A DNA stretch of 64,000 nucleotides from Deltaproteobacteria bacterium HGW-Deltaproteobacteria-4 (GCA_002841765.1 PHAV01000009.1:124001-188000); one strand, 5' to 3'; positions 17,571 to 27,581 are shown, counted from the first letter of the stretch. Translations and numbers: made by a program. Notes: generated by a model from the letters alone, not told the origin.

Positions 17571-18956
17571 GTGTCACTGAAAGATCTGCTAAAAAATGCC
17601 AGTTTTCTCGATAGCAGCAGAGGTCTCTCCGAGGTCGCATCTCTTCCTCCTGCCGACCCCTCCACCGCCGGAGGATTGCGGGATGATTCGTTTTATCAAA
17701 TTAAACAAAAGATTCACAACCGGTTGATCGAGGAAGCCAACCTCGCCGCTCTCGACACGATGTCAACGGCCGAGATACAGGCATCCGTCGCCAGCGTCGT
17801 CAATGCTTACCTTTACGAAGAAAAAATCCTCTTCAACGCCGACGAAACCCGGGCTCTGGTTGAAGAAATTCGCGACGAACTGATCGGCCTCGGCCCGCTG
17901 GAGCCCTTCTTCAAAGATCCGACGGTCTCCGACGTGCTGGTCAATACCTACAAAAATATCTATGTCGAGCGGCGCGGCCTGCTCTACAAGACCAAAGGGC
18001 GCTTTGCCGACAATGCCCATCTCCGCAACATTATCGATCGCATCATCTCGCGGGTCGGCCGCCGTATCGATGAGTCGATGCCGATGGTCGACGCCCGACT
18101 GCCGGACGGCTCTCGCGTCAACGCCATTATTCCGCCGCTGGCGCTGGACGGTCCGATCCTCTCCATTCGCCGCTTTGCGGTTATCCCCCTCAAAATCGAG
18201 GATCTGGTCAGCGGCAAAACGATCACCCCGGAGATTGCCACCTTCCTGGCCGGATGCGTCAAGGCCAAACTCAACATCATGATCTCCGGCGGTACCGGAT
18301 CGGGCAAGACGACGCTGCTCAATGTTTTGTCGGCCTTTATCCCCAACAACGAACGAATCATCACCATTGAGGATTCGGCTGAGCTGCAACTCCAGCAGGA
18401 GCATGTCGTCCGCCTGGAAACCCGAACGGCCAGTATCGAAGGGACCGGAACCGTCACCCAACGCGACCTGGTGCGCAACAGTCTGCGCATGCGGCCCGAT
18501 CGCATTATCATCGGCGAAGTTCGCGGCCCGGAAGCATTCGACATGCTCCAGGCGATGAACACCGGCCACGAAGGGTCTCTCACCACCATCCACGCCAATG
18601 CCCCGCGTGATTCGCTGACCCGCCTGGAGTCGATGATCTTGATGACCGGCGCCAACCTGCCGGAGAAGGCGATGCGCTTCATGATCTCTTCGGCCCTCGA
18701 CCTGATTATTCAGGTCTCCCGCTTCACTGACGGCAGCCGCAAAGTGGTCTCACTCTGCGAAGTGGTCGGCACCGAGGGGGACGTCGTCACTCTCCAGGAT
18801 ATCTTTGTCTACGAAAAACGCGGCATCAACAAGGAGGGCAAAGTCCTCGGTGGTTTTCGGGCCACAGGGATCAGGCCAAAATTTGCCGATAAACTTGAAA
18901 TGGCCGGCATTGAAGTCCCCGAGGACCTCTTTATCAACACCAAGTCCTCCGAATAG
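17571..18956 (+). CDS. cpaF: Tad pilus assembly/retraction ATPase CpaF/TadA
   Basis: This 461-residue secretion ATPase has Walker [14 protein letters not shown] near 240 and the hallmark [20 protein letters not shown] followed by TTIHAN. It powers Flp pilus assembly at the inner membrane with TadB and TadC. The start is GTG at 17571 with AGGAGGC six bases upstream. The length and N-terminal region ([19 protein letters not shown]) match TadA. Confidence 0.95.
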   Translation: MSLKDLLKNASFLDSSRGLSEVASLPPADPSTAGGLRDDSFYQIKQKIHNRLIEEANLAALDTMSTAEIQASVASVVNAYLYEEKILFNADETRALVEEIRDELIGLGPLEPFFKDPTVSDVLVNTYKNIYVERRGLLYKTKGRFADNAHLRNIIDRIISRVGRRIDESMPMVDARLPDGSRVNAIIPPLALDGPILSIRRFAVIPLKIEDLVSGKTITPEIATFLAGCVKAKLNIMISGGTGSGKTTLLNVLSAFIPNNERIITIEDSAELQLQQEHVVRLETRTASIEGTGTVTQRDLVRNSLRMRPDRIIIGEVRGPEAFDMLQAMNTGHEGSLTTIHANAPRDSLTRLESMILMTGANLPEKAMRFMISSALDLIIQVSRFTDGSRKVVSLCEVVGTEGDVVTLQDIFVYEKRGINKEGKVLGGFRATGIRPKFADKLEMAGIEVPEDLFINTKSSE

Positions 18957-18970
18957 CGAAGGTGACTCCC

Positions 18971-19948
18971 ATGAACTCTCTGACTATTCTCATTCTGTGT
19001 TCGGTTTTCCTCTTTGTCTTCTTACTGGTTGTCGTTGTTTACGGCATCTTGAATGAAAGCAGATTCGCCGAAAAACGGACGGTCAAGAAGCGTCTCCTCT
19101 TCATGTCTGCCGGCGGCAAGCACGGCCAGGAGAAACTGGCGCAGTATCGCAATGCAGCGTTAAAGGATGTCGGCGCTTTTGAACAGATGTTGCTCAAGCT
19201 GCCGCGGATTTCGGCACTGGACCGCATGCTGGTTAAAGCGAAAGTGTCGGTCAATGCCAGCGTCTTTATTCTCGCCAGCCTCTCTCTAACTCTCCTTGGT
19301 TTTCTCCTCGGCTATACTTTACTGCACCGGATCTCCAGCGGCATTCTGTTCGGATTGCTCCTGGGCCTGGCGCCGCTCTTCATGTTGCGGATGGCGGTAC
19401 GCTCCTATTACGACAAATTTCAGGAACAACTCCCCGAAGCCCTTGATTTACTCGGACGGGCGCTGCGTTCAGGACATGCACTCACTTCGGGTCTCAACAT
19501 GGTCGCCGAAGAGAGTGTCGATCCGATCAAGGGGGAATTCGCCATTACCGTCGATGAACTCAAACTCGGGCTGACCGTGAAGGAGGCCTTTGACAACCTC
19601 TGTCAGCGTGTTCCCAGCCCCGATCTGCGTTTCTTTGTTGTCGCCGTCACTATTCAGCGGGAGACCGGGGGAAATCTTGCAGAGATCCTCGACAGCATCA
19701 GCCGCCTGATTCGCGAACGGGTCCAGTTCGGCCGTCATGTCCAGACCCTGACCGCCGAGGGCCGGTTGTCGGCGTGGGTTCTCATCTCCCTGCCGTTTGT
19801 CATGTTTCTCTACATCTATTTCGCCAACTACGACTACATTTCGATGCTGTGGACAGAACGGGTCGGCCTGATCCTCCTTATCGGCGGGATTGTCAGTCAA
19901 ATCATCGGCGCATATGTCATGAAGCGGATCGTCGCCATCGAAATCTAG
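18971..19948 (+). CDS. tadB: Tad inner-membrane platform protein TadB
   Basis: This 325-residue protein has hydrophobic helices at the N-terminus, near 100-150 and at the C-terminal end, plus a T2SSF domain containing LPEALDLLGRALRSGHAL and TIQRETGGNLAEILDSI. It forms the platform with TadC. The ATG at 18971 is preferred because AAGGTGA lies just upstream; a GTG at 18962 is possible. Confidence 0.92.
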   Translation: MNSLTILILCSVFLFVFLLVVVVYGILNESRFAEKRTVKKRLLFMSAGGKHGQEKLAQYRNAALKDVGAFEQMLLKLPRISALDRMLVKAKVSVNASVFILASLSLTLLGFLLGYTLLHRISSGILFGLLLGLAPLFMLRMAVRSYYDKFQEQLPEALDLLGRALRSGHALTSGLNMVAEESVDPIKGEFAITVDELKLGLTVKEAFDNLCQRVPSPDLRFFVVAVTIQRETGGNLAEILDSISRLIRERVQFGRHVQTLTAEGRLSAWVLISLPFVMFLYIYFANYDYISMLWTERVGLILLIGGIVSQIIGAYVMKRIVAIEI

Positions 19949-19961
19949 GCAGGAGGCCGGT

Positions 19962-20951
19962 ATGGATATCATTTTACGCAATTACTACAAACTACTGGGC
20001 AATATCGACGTTGTCCTTATCCTCGCCCTGATTTTTATCACAACGGCCGCCATCGTTCTGGGCGTGGCGGTTTTCTTCACCCGTCAGGGTCGTATTCAGA
20101 AGAGACTGGAACGACTTCTACCGGATCAGCCGCTACCGCCGCAACCCAGCACCAATGCGGAGGGGTTGCTGAGGACAGAAAAAACGGGTTCTATTGCCAA
20201 GTTGACCCGACCGCTGCACAACATTATTGCCCCGAAAGAGGGGAGCACCCGTAAAAAAATGCGGCTCAAATTGATTCGGGCGGGGTTTCGCTCGGAGCTG
20301 GCGTTCTACAATTTTGTTGCCGCGAAGATTATTCTTGTTTTGGCATTGCCGACGTTCTACGTCGTGACGCGTTTTTTTTACAAACTGACCCCGGACGTCA
20401 TATTGTCATGCGTTTTGTTGGCAGTGTTGGGATATTTCATTCCGGATTTTATCGTTTGGGCCAATATTCGGGCCCGGCAGGAACGCATCACCAAGGCTCT
20501 CCCGGATGCTCTCGACCTGATGGTTGTTTGTGTCGAATCGGGCTACGGCCTTGACATGACCTTCAAACGGGTCGGAGAAGAGATGCGCGCCATCAGTCCC
20601 GACGTCAGCGACGAGTTTGCCTTGACCAATATGGAGATCCGGGCAGGGCGATCCCGGGACGAAAGCTTCAAAGAGATGGCGCTACGCACCGACGTTGCCG
20701 AAGTTCACAGCTTGATGACCATGCTGACCCAGACAAGTCGCTTCGGGACCAGCCTGGCCAAGGCGTTGCGGATTCACGCTGATGCAATGCGGATCAAACG
20801 TCGTCAACTGGCGGAAGAACAGGCGGCGAAAACAGCCGTCAAACTGGTCTTCCCCCTGATCCTCTTCATCTTTCCATCCCTTTTGATCGTTCTGGCCGGA
20901 CCGGCCTTCATCCGGATCTACCAGGCGTTGTTACCGGCGCTGGCAAAATAA
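19962..20951 (+). CDS. tadC: Tad inner-membrane platform protein TadC
   Basis: This 329-residue protein has the TadC order of helices and T2SSF domain, with LPDALDLMVVCVESGYGLDM, SRFGTSLAKALRIHADAMR and RRQLAEEQAAKTAVKLVFPL. AGGAGGCC precedes the ATG, 13 bases after tadB. It pairs with TadB. Confidence 0.93.
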   Translation: MDIILRNYYKLLGNIDVVLILALIFITTAAIVLGVAVFFTRQGRIQKRLERLLPDQPLPPQPSTNAEGLLRTEKTGSIAKLTRPLHNIIAPKEGSTRKKMRLKLIRAGFRSELAFYNFVAAKIILVLALPTFYVVTRFFYKLTPDVILSCVLLAVLGYFIPDFIVWANIRARQERITKALPDALDLMVVCVESGYGLDMTFKRVGEEMRAISPDVSDEFALTNMEIRAGRSRDESFKEMALRTDVAEVHSLMTMLTQTSRFGTSLAKALRIHADAMRIKRRQLAEEQAAKTAVKLVFPLILFIFPSLLIVLAGPAFIRIYQALLPALAK

Positions 20952-20969
20952 GCGCAAGGAGAACCGGAC

Positions 20970-21950
20970 ATGTCGATATTCTGCAGCAACCGTTTCCTTA
21001 CCATCGCCGCCCTGTCGATCATTGCGGTCTGCACATTCGGCCTCAGCGGCTGTGCGAAGAATCAGTTGACGCCGATTCGAGCCAATATTCCCTTGTCGAG
21101 CGGAGCGCAACTTTCTCCTGATGAAAGCCGGCGTATGGAAAATCTGCCGGTAGAAGAACTTCTGCAGCGGGGCAAGCTGGCTCTCGCCAATGGCGACTTC
21201 CAACTGGCAGCGGTCTATTTCAGCACGGCGCTTACTAAAGAACCTCAGTCCATACCGGCACGTCTTGGACTTGGCCAGGCCGCCCTGGCAGCCGGGAATT
21301 ATAGCAGTGCGCGAACGCTAATCGAGGAAGTCCTCAGTGTCGAGCCCGACTCAGTGCCAGCCCTTACGGCGCGTGGACGCATCCTGAGCGCTTCTGGCCA
21401 ACTCGAAGGCGCCATTGCCGACTTTACACAGGCTCTGCAAAAAGCACCGAATAACACCACGACGCTGACCGAGCTGGCGATGACCTACGATCGCATGCCG
21501 GAAAGGGTGGTTGAAGCCGAACCGCTTTATCGTAAGGTTCTCGAACTCAGCCCCGACTTGGCGGCGGCCCGTAATAATCTGGGATTTAATTATCTTCTGC
21601 AGGGACGAGCAGAAGAGGCGGTGACGATCTTGTCGGGGGCATTGGCTCTTGACACGAAAAATTCACGGATACTCGCCAACCTCGCTACGGCCTATCTCCT
21701 CAAGGGGGATAAGGACAAGGCGCTGAAGATATTCCGGCAAACAGTGGGGGAAGCCGAAGCGCATAACAACATCGGTTATCTCTACATGACGCAAAGCCGC
21801 TGGGACGAGGCGGAAAAAGCTTTTCGCAAGGCGCTGGAACTGAGCCCCCGCTACTACGTCCGTGCCGGCGCCAATCTGGAGCGCCTGCAAGAACTGCGGG
21901 TTGCTGCCACCGAAAAACGTTCGGCGCCGGGGTTAGAACCCCTACGGTGA
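20970..21950 (+). CDS. tadD: TadD-like TPR lipoprotein
   Basis: This 326-residue protein has a lipoprotein signal (AVCTFGLSGCAKN, Cys near 28) and about seven tetratricopeptide repeats from residue 60 to the end (for example AARNNLGFNYLLQGRAEEAV). TadD is a periplasmic TPR lipoprotein needed for Flp pilus biogenesis. AAGGAG precedes the ATG, 18 bases after tadC. Confidence 0.9.
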   Translation: MSIFCSNRFLTIAALSIIAVCTFGLSGCAKNQLTPIRANIPLSSGAQLSPDESRRMENLPVEELLQRGKLALANGDFQLAAVYFSTALTKEPQSIPARLGLGQAALAAGNYSSARTLIEEVLSVEPDSVPALTARGRILSASGQLEGAIADFTQALQKAPNNTTTLTELAMTYDRMPERVVEAEPLYRKVLELSPDLAAARNNLGFNYLLQGRAEEAVTILSGALALDTKNSRILANLATAYLLKGDKDKALKIFRQTVGEAEAHNNIGYLYMTQSRWDEAEKAFRKALELSPRYYVRAGANLERLQELRVAATEKRSAPGLEPLR

Positions 21951-22000
21951 CGATGAAATTTGGTCCATATCGAATATTAATCTAACTCACGGAGGCTGTA

Positions 22001-24160
22001 ATGAAAAAATTTCTATGGGGTTTTTGGAGTTTGTTAGTTTTAGTGATTTTGGTCGTCGGAGGGTGCGGGAAAAGTGAGTCGGTGGATGATGACTTCGTGA
22101 CGAATCCTGCTCTGACCAACAGCAGCAACACCCCGTCACAAATCGAGGCCTTTACACTCTCCTCCACAGCAAACACAGTTGTTGCTGCTCCCGGTGATGT
22201 CAACAAGATCTATTTAATTGCAACCTTGAAGGATGAGCAAGGCAATGGGGTCCAGAACCGGACGGTAAACTTTACGGCTTCGCAAGGGAAGTTAGGCTCT
22301 ACCTCGGTCAAAACAGATGCAAGTGGCGTAGCCAAGGTCTTTCTTTTCTCCACAGAGCGTCCGGCGGTCTCTTATGTCACTGCCACCGATGCAACATCTC
22401 TCGCTTTCTCTGAAAAGTTTATCAGTTTTACCCCCGGACCCGCAGCTGTAGCGAAGAGCAGTATTGTCGCGGCGCCGTCAACCATCCCCGCTGACGGTAC
22501 AACGACCAGCACAATTACCGTCACACTACTCGATGCGAACAGCACACCGGTGGCAGACGGAACCCCGGTCACCTTGATTGCACCAGCCGGAACACTGACA
22601 AAACCCACCGCAACGACGACCTCGGGTCGAGCTGTCTTTACCATTACCTCGGCGACCACACCGCAGACTGTCACCCTCTCGACTAATAATCTAAGCGGTT
22701 TGACCGGATCTCTGGTCATGGGCTCGGGCACCGTTGGCGAGCCTGCCAATATCACCCTCTCGGCCAGCGCTACCCATATTTTTGTTGCCGGGGTTGGAAA
22801 GACTGAAAATACCAATATCTCTGTGAGTGTCCTCGACGCTGCAGGCAACTCGATTAATGATTACAATCTGACCGCGAACAATCTGAAAATCACCTGGATA
22901 TCTCATCCCTGGGGTGGGGAGTATCTCACCGGCATCGACCTGGACGGCACGACAATTAACAGGATCGACGACGCTTCAACAACGATGTTCGTAAAAACCG
23001 TTGGCGGCGAAGCCATCCTGAATCTGCAGTCAGGCCACTTGCCCGGTAGCATCGAGGTCGAAGTCGAAGCCCTTGATGCCGGCGGCGCATCTTTTGATCC
23101 TCCAGTCAAGGCCCGGCTTCCCCAAATCGTTATTGCATCCGGCCCGCCCCACACCATCGTCATCACTCATCCGATCACCAATGCCATTGTAAATAGTGGG
23201 AGTGGCGTTTATCAAATGAAAGGCTCGGCCATCGTCACCGATCGCTTCGGCAATGCTGTGCCGGATGGGACCGCAATTCACTTTGGGTTGATTGATAGTG
23301 TCATAGCCCACGGGTTTGATGGTGCCACGACCGCAGCCAACTCCGGCCTGACCTCGGCAACAAACTTCTCAACGGCCAGCATCGTGCGCAACGCCCTTGC
23401 CCGCAATATTCAGACAAACGATCGAGTATTGATAAGTAATACCGGCATCAGTGATCGGAGTCACTATGTGGAATCGGCAAGAAACGGCACACTCACTACG
23501 ACAAAACTTTACCAGGAAACCCGGACATCTCTCGAATATTGGGTCGGGGCATCCTTACTCGGCGCACATATTAACGGTTGTCGAGTTTGGAGTGATGGCC
23601 CGGTTTCTAATCTTCATGATGACTGCGAAGAGTACGGCACTGGTGTGGGATTCACTAAGCTGGGATTAGTTCCCTTCTGGATGGTTTATCCGGCCAACCT
23701 CCAAACGATTATGACAGGTAGTAAGCCTGCTTTTGATGATCCTGCTCTTGATACCAGAATTACGCCGTTGGGATCAGCCAAAGTCATTCTCGTAACGAGT
23801 TCGTCAGATAACAGTACAACGTCACTGGATATGCGGTACTATTTTGCCCCGGTCTCCCCCTTTACCATCGAGGCCGTTCCTGATCAGATCAGTTCTAGCC
23901 AGGATATCGTTTTGACCGTTCGCGACGGAGGGGATACCATCCCCGTCCCGTTCATTCCGGTCACCTGGACTTTCGTGCCGCCAACCGGGGCTGCTGCTGG
24001 CGAGATCGATGTCGATGTCACTCTCCCTTCCCCACTAACAAATCTAAATGGGCAAATTGTCGCAACGGTCGTTATCAGCGGGACCGGATTTTCTGAACCC
24101 GGTACACTGACTTTCTATGCTGAAAAAGGGAAAGTGGAAGTAAAGGTTTACCACCCCTGA
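22001..24160 (+). CDS. Ig-like (Big_1-type) lipoprotein of the Tad locus
   Basis: This 719-residue protein has a lipoprotein signal (LVILVVGGCGKS, Cys near 22). Two bacterial Ig-like (invasin/intimin type) domains lie at about 45-145 (IATLKDEQGNGVQNRTVNF) and 150-245 (ADGTTTSTITVTLLDANSTP), followed by further beta-rich segments. It is Thr/Ser-rich with few Cys. Such domains usually make surface stalks or adhesins. It lies 50 bases after tadD, so it may be a pilus-linked surface protein; no known Tad component matches it. A hairpin without a T run follows. Confidence 0.82.
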   Translation: MKKFLWGFWSLLVLVILVVGGCGKSESVDDDFVTNPALTNSSNTPSQIEAFTLSSTANTVVAAPGDVNKIYLIATLKDEQGNGVQNRTVNFTASQGKLGSTSVKTDASGVAKVFLFSTERPAVSYVTATDATSLAFSEKFISFTPGPAAVAKSSIVAAPSTIPADGTTTSTITVTLLDANSTPVADGTPVTLIAPAGTLTKPTATTTSGRAVFTITSATTPQTVTLSTNNLSGLTGSLVMGSGTVGEPANITLSASATHIFVAGVGKTENTNISVSVLDAAGNSINDYNLTANNLKITWISHPWGGEYLTGIDLDGTTINRIDDASTTMFVKTVGGEAILNLQSGHLPGSIEVEVEALDAGGASFDPPVKARLPQIVIASGPPHTIVITHPITNAIVNSGSGVYQMKGSAIVTDRFGNAVPDGTAIHFGLIDSVIAHGFDGATTAANSGLTSATNFSTASIVRNALARNIQTNDRVLISNTGISDRSHYVESARNGTLTTTKLYQETRTSLEYWVGASLLGAHINGCRVWSDGPVSNLHDDCEEYGTGVGFTKLGLVPFWMVYPANLQTIMTGSKPAFDDPALDTRITPLGSAKVILVTSSSDNSTTSLDMRYYFAPVSPFTIEAVPDQISSSQDIVLTVRDGGDTIPVPFIPVTWTFVPPTGAAAGEIDVDVTLPSPLTNLNGQIVATVVISGTGFSEPGTLTFYAEKGKVEVKVYHP

Positions 24161-24210
24161 CAACGAGTGCCCTGACCGCATCAGGAAGCAAGTTGATTAT
24201 CAAATGTGCA

Positions 24211-24238
24211 GGCGCCCCGGACCAAAATCCGGGGCGCC
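24211..24238 (+). terminator. Perfect hairpin after the Ig-like lipoprotein
   Basis: Eleven-base perfect arms (24211-24221 and 24228-24238) with loop CCAAAA, 51 bases after the stop. There is no T run, so it may act as a 3' RNA stabiliser or weak terminator between the Tad operon and the following flp gene. Confidence 0.55.
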
Positions 24239-24307
24239 ACCAAAGAGACGCCATCAACAACTTAACCAGTCGGCATTTTCAAAAATTCGTCATGAAAGGG
24301 GACCTTT

Positions 24308-24493
24308 ATGAATCTGAAATCGTCATCCATACTCTGTTTTTTCCGTGATGAATCGGGGGCCACGTCAGTAGAATACGCCATCCTCGCATCGTTAATTGCC
24401 GCTGTCTGTGTAGCTGCCATCTTCGGCCTTGGCGAAACGACGAAAGGGCTGTTCACCAGTTTTTCTGATTCCTATCCCGATGGTAAGCCTTGA
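24308..24493 (+). CDS. Second Flp pilin
   Basis: This 61-residue prepilin has DESGATSVEYAILASLIAAV; cleavage after Gly gives the classical Glu +5/Tyr +6. The C-terminal tail is short (SDSYPDGKP). AAAGGGGACC precedes the ATG. It lies outside the main tad run, 148 bases after the Ig-like lipoprotein and behind a hairpin, so it may be expressed separately as an alternative pilin. Confidence 0.88.
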   Translation: MNLKSSSILCFFRDESGATSVEYAILASLIAAVCVAAIFGLGETTKGLFTSFSDSYPDGKP

Positions 24494-24668
24494 TTGCGTT
24501 GCCCGCAACTGACCAGAAATTCCCGGCCAGCCTCTCGCTCAACGCTTAATCCGCTTTCGCGCCCTTCTGCGCACCACGTCAGAATTATTGACTTCTGTTG
24601 TTAGCCAGTACAAAATCCACAAAATTCACGTTGTCGCTGCGGCGATATTATCTGTCCAGGAGGTTCCA

Positions 24669-25592
24669 ATGATCCGATTCGTCCGTTCTCTCCTTCCCGC
24701 TCTGGCCGGCCTCGCTCTCTGCGCCGTCCCCGTCGCCGCCTACGATCTGCCGGCGGTCAACCTCGGCTTCACCAGTTTTCTTGATGGCGGCCCGCCCGCC
24801 GGTCCCGGCCATTACCTGAGCGAGTATGTGCAGTATTATACTTCCGACGACTTCAAGGGCAACGCTCCCCCCGGATCTGAAGTCAACGTTACCGTCGCCA
24901 TGACCCAGTACATCTACCAATCCAATCAACCGCTCCTGCTGGGTGGCAAGTGGGGGGTCAATGTCATGCTGCCGCTGGTTGCCTTTGATTCTGATGATAC
25001 TTTTGGTTTCCTCAGTGACAATGGCGCCGGTCTCGGCGACCTGCTCATCGGCCCCTACCTGCAGTGGGATCCGATCATGGGTGCCAACGGGCCGCGCTTC
25101 ATGCACCGCATCGAACTGCAGACGGTTTTACCGACCGGCAAATACGACCGCAACAAGGCCCTCAACCAGGGAAGCAATCATTGGTCCTTCAATCCTTACT
25201 GGTCGGCCACCGCCTTTTTCGGTCCGAAAGTCACCGCCTCCTGGCGTCTGCACTACCTGTTGAACGGAAAGAATGACGATCTCGCAAGTGGCGCCACCGA
25301 TTCGTTAAAGCCGGGACAAGCTTTCCACGCAAACTTTGCTGCTGCTTACGAAGTGCTGCCGAAACAACTCCGTCTCGGCGTCAACGGTTACTATCTCGAC
25401 CAGTTCACCAGCAGTGAAGTTAACGGCCTGAAAGATTCTACGCGCGATGAGCGCGTCCTCGCTATCGGTCCAGGCCTGGTCTGGCACTTTTCACAGGATG
25501 CCCATCTCTTCGCCAACGGCTACATTGAAACCGAGGCGCGCAATCGCCCGCAGGGCGAGCGTTACAACCTGCGCTTCGTTTATCACTTCTAG
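24669..25592 (+). CDS. Outer-membrane protein of the phenol MetA-pathway (SphA-like) family
   Basis: This 307-residue protein has a signal peptide (about 1-24, ending PVAAYDLP) and alternating beta-strand pattern to the C-terminal RYNLRFVYHF, which ends in Phe as outer-membrane barrels do. Landmarks such as GLGDLLIGPYLQWD and LQTVLPTGKYD match the Phenol_MetA_deg (PF13557) group, whose substrates are mostly unknown. The ATG at 24669 has AGGAGG upstream; an earlier start at 24588 lacks one and would precede the signal peptide. A two-way terminator follows. Confidence 0.82.
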   Translation: MIRFVRSLLPALAGLALCAVPVAAYDLPAVNLGFTSFLDGGPPAGPGHYLSEYVQYYTSDDFKGNAPPGSEVNVTVAMTQYIYQSNQPLLLGGKWGVNVMLPLVAFDSDDTFGFLSDNGAGLGDLLIGPYLQWDPIMGANGPRFMHRIELQTVLPTGKYDRNKALNQGSNHWSFNPYWSATAFFGPKVTASWRLHYLLNGKNDDLASGATDSLKPGQAFHANFAAAYEVLPKQLRLGVNGYYLDQFTSSEVNGLKDSTRDERVLAIGPGLVWHFSQDAHLFANGYIETEARNRPQGERYNLRFVYHF

Positions 25593-25611
25593 TCCATCTT
25601 CCCGCCTGCAA

Positions 25612-25655
25612 AAAAAGAAGGGCAGGCAACCGCGTGGTTGCCTGCCCTTCTTTTT
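25612..25655. terminator. Bidirectional terminator
   Basis: Perfect 20-base arms with loop GCGT (25632-25635), flanked by A and T runs. It serves both the outer-membrane protein gene (+) and the Dabb gene (-), which converge here. Confidence 0.95.
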
Positions 25656-25687
25656 CAAAACCTTCTCAAAAATTCTCTTTATTTCGT

Positions 25688-25978
25688 TCAATACTCAAAA
25701 TCGACGGCAACAACACTGCTGCAGATCTGTTTGACGTGCGCCACCACCAGCTGATGATCGGGGTGGATTGCATAAGCATCAAGTCCGGCGCGGTCATCGA
25801 AGGATGAAACCAGTCCGAAGTCGTAGGAACGCTCCGAACGGACAACGTCCCGACCGAAGACAAATTCGCGAATCTCGCTGATGGTTTCAGGGAGGGCGCC
25901 AAGGCCGGTCGCGAGTTTTTCGATATCGGCTTCGCTTGTTTCGGGTTTGAACTTAAAGAAAATGACATGTTTAAGCAT
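25688..25978 (-). CDS. Dabb (stress-responsive A/B barrel) domain protein
   Basis: This 96-residue protein begins MLKHVIFFKFKPE, typical of the Dabb family, and has FVFGRDVVRSERSYDFGLV and the ending DAYAIHPDHQLVVAHVK. Members are small dimeric ferredoxin-like barrels; some are enzymes and most are uncharacterised. It stands alone between a terminator and a repeat. AAGGAGAC precedes the start. Confidence 0.88.
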   Translation of the reverse strand: MLKHVIFFKFKPETSEADIEKLATGLGALPETISEIREFVFGRDVVRSERSYDFGLVSSFDDRAGLDAYAIHPDHQLVVAHVKQICSSVVAVDFEY

Positions 25979-26062
25979 TGATTGTCTCCTTGGTAACGAA
26001 AGTAGAAATAGCGGGGAAACCCTAGCACAGTGTTCTTTGGCTGTAAACGACCTGACACCTTA

Positions 26063-26163
26063 CCACCCCCTAACCCCCTCCTTAACAAAGGAGGGGGGAT
26101 TAAAAGCTTTAAGGTCCCGGGACTTTTAGCTCCCCTCCTTATTCAAGGAGGGGCTGGGGGTGG
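26063..26163. repeat. Composite dispersed palindrome, copy B
   Basis: The same two modules as copy A occur here in swapped order. The first is ACCACCCCCTAACCCCC... with CCCCCTCCTT/AAGGAGGGGG and loop AACA (about 26063-26098). The second, TTAGCTCCCCTCCTT...AAGGAGGGG, is followed by CTGGGGGTGGT (26126-26163). The second module runs into the coding end of the TolC-type gene. Confidence 0.82.
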
Positions 26164-27580
26164 TCGCTTTACTGGCCCCGCCCCCTAAAACCTTATAAAG
26201 AGTAACAAGATTGGATAGCCGCGCTAAACGGGCAGTGATGAGATTCTGCTCGGCGACAAAGAGGGCGCGCTGGGCATCCTGGACGCTTAGAAAGCTGTCA
26301 GCCCCTTTCTCGTAGCGCACCGTCGAAAGGCGGGCACTCTCCGCCGTCGCCGCGGTCAGGGACTGGAGCGCCGCCAACTGTTCGTCGATGGTGCCGCGTT
26401 CAGCCAGGGCATCGGCGACCTCGCGAAAAGCGGTGAGGATCGCTTTTTCATATTGCGCAACAGCAATCTCCTGTTCCACCTTGCTCACCTTGAGATTGGC
26501 GCGATTACGGCCGGCATCGAAGATCGGCAGGATGATTTGCGGAGCGAAACTCCAGGATTCGGATCCTGACTTAAAGAGCCCGGAAAGCTCGGCGCTGCTG
26601 AAGCCGGCCGCACCGGTCAGGGTGATGCGCGGAAAGAATGCCGCTCGCGCCGCCCCGATGTTGGCGTTGGTCCCTTTAAGTTTATGCTCCGCTTGGATGA
26701 TATCGGGACGCAGCAGCAGGCTCTCGGAAGGGACACCGGGCGCGATATCCTGCAGCAGGACGGCTTCGCCCAACTCCGCGGGGAGAAGTTCTGCCGGCAG
26801 CGGGGCGCCGACCAGCAGGTTCAGAAAATTCGCTTCCTGAGCAACCAGCCGGGTCGCCTGAATGTTTTGTACCCGCGCGCCGTCGACCAGGGTCTGTGCC
26901 TGATGGAGGTCGAGGGCCGAGATCACACCGGCGTTGAAACGCTTTTGTATCAACCCAAAAGATGTTTGCCGACTTTCCAACGTCTGACGGGAAAGGGCCA
27001 GCACTTCCTGATCCGCCGCCAAAGTCAGGTAGCTCTGGGCGACGGCGGCAATCAGGCTGATCTGCGCAGCGCGCTGTGCTTCTTCGGTGGCGAAATACTC
27101 TTCCAACGCTTGGTCCTTGAGGTTTCTTACCCGGCCAAAGAGGTCAAGCTCGTAAACACTGACGCCGACGCCGGCGCTGTACTGGCGGCGGATTTCCGAC
27201 GAACCGGTCCCGGAAAGATCGGCCGGCTGCCGCTGCACGCTGCCGCTGGCACTGGCATTGAGCTGCGGCAGGAGGGCGGCGCGCTCAATCTGGTAAAAAG
27301 CTCGGTATCTATCGACATTCAGGGTGGCGATCCTGAGATCGCGATTATTGGCCAGAGCGAGTTCGATCGTCTGTTGCAGACGGGGATCAAGAAAGAATTC
27401 CCGCCAGGGGATCTCGGCCACAACTTGTCCGGCCGGCGCAGCGCTCGTTGCCTGATAAGCCGGTCCCGTCGGCCATTCGGCCGGAGTCGGTGCCTCTGGA
27501 CGAGTGTAGTCCGGTGCCAGTGAGCAGCCGGAGCCAGCCAGTAAAACCAGGATTACCGCAAAAAAAGTTGCTCTTTTCAT
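26126..27580 (-). CDS. RND efflux outer-membrane lipoprotein (NodT/OprM type)
   Basis: This 484-residue TolC-family protein has a lipobox (VLLAGSGCSLAPDYTRP; Cys near 19) and two OEP halves, with FGRVRNLKDQALEEYFATEE and FDAGRNRANLKVSKVEQEIA as landmarks. It would form the outer-membrane channel of the RND pump. The start at 27580 lies one base after the pump stop and has GGAGGG upstream; the longer frame to 27670 overlaps the pump gene. The last residues (ATTPSPSLNKEGS) are encoded by the dispersed palindrome. Confidence 0.93.
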   Translation of the reverse strand: MKRATFFAVILVLLAGSGCSLAPDYTRPEAPTPAEWPTGPAYQATSAAPAGQVVAEIPWREFFLDPRLQQTIELALANNRDLRIATLNVDRYRAFYQIERAALLPQLNASASGSVQRQPADLSGTGSSEIRRQYSAGVGVSVYELDLFGRVRNLKDQALEEYFATEEAQRAAQISLIAAVAQSYLTLAADQEVLALSRQTLESRQTSFGLIQKRFNAGVISALDLHQAQTLVDGARVQNIQATRLVAQEANFLNLLVGAPLPAELLPAELGEAVLLQDIAPGVPSESLLLRPDIIQAEHKLKGTNANIGAARAAFFPRITLTGAAGFSSAELSGLFKSGSESWSFAPQIILPIFDAGRNRANLKVSKVEQEIAVAQYEKAILTAFREVADALAERGTIDEQLAALQSLTAATAESARLSTVRYEKGADSFLSVQDAQRALFVAEQNLITARLARLSNLVTLYKVLGGGASKATTPSPSLNKEGS

Positions 27581-27581
27581 C

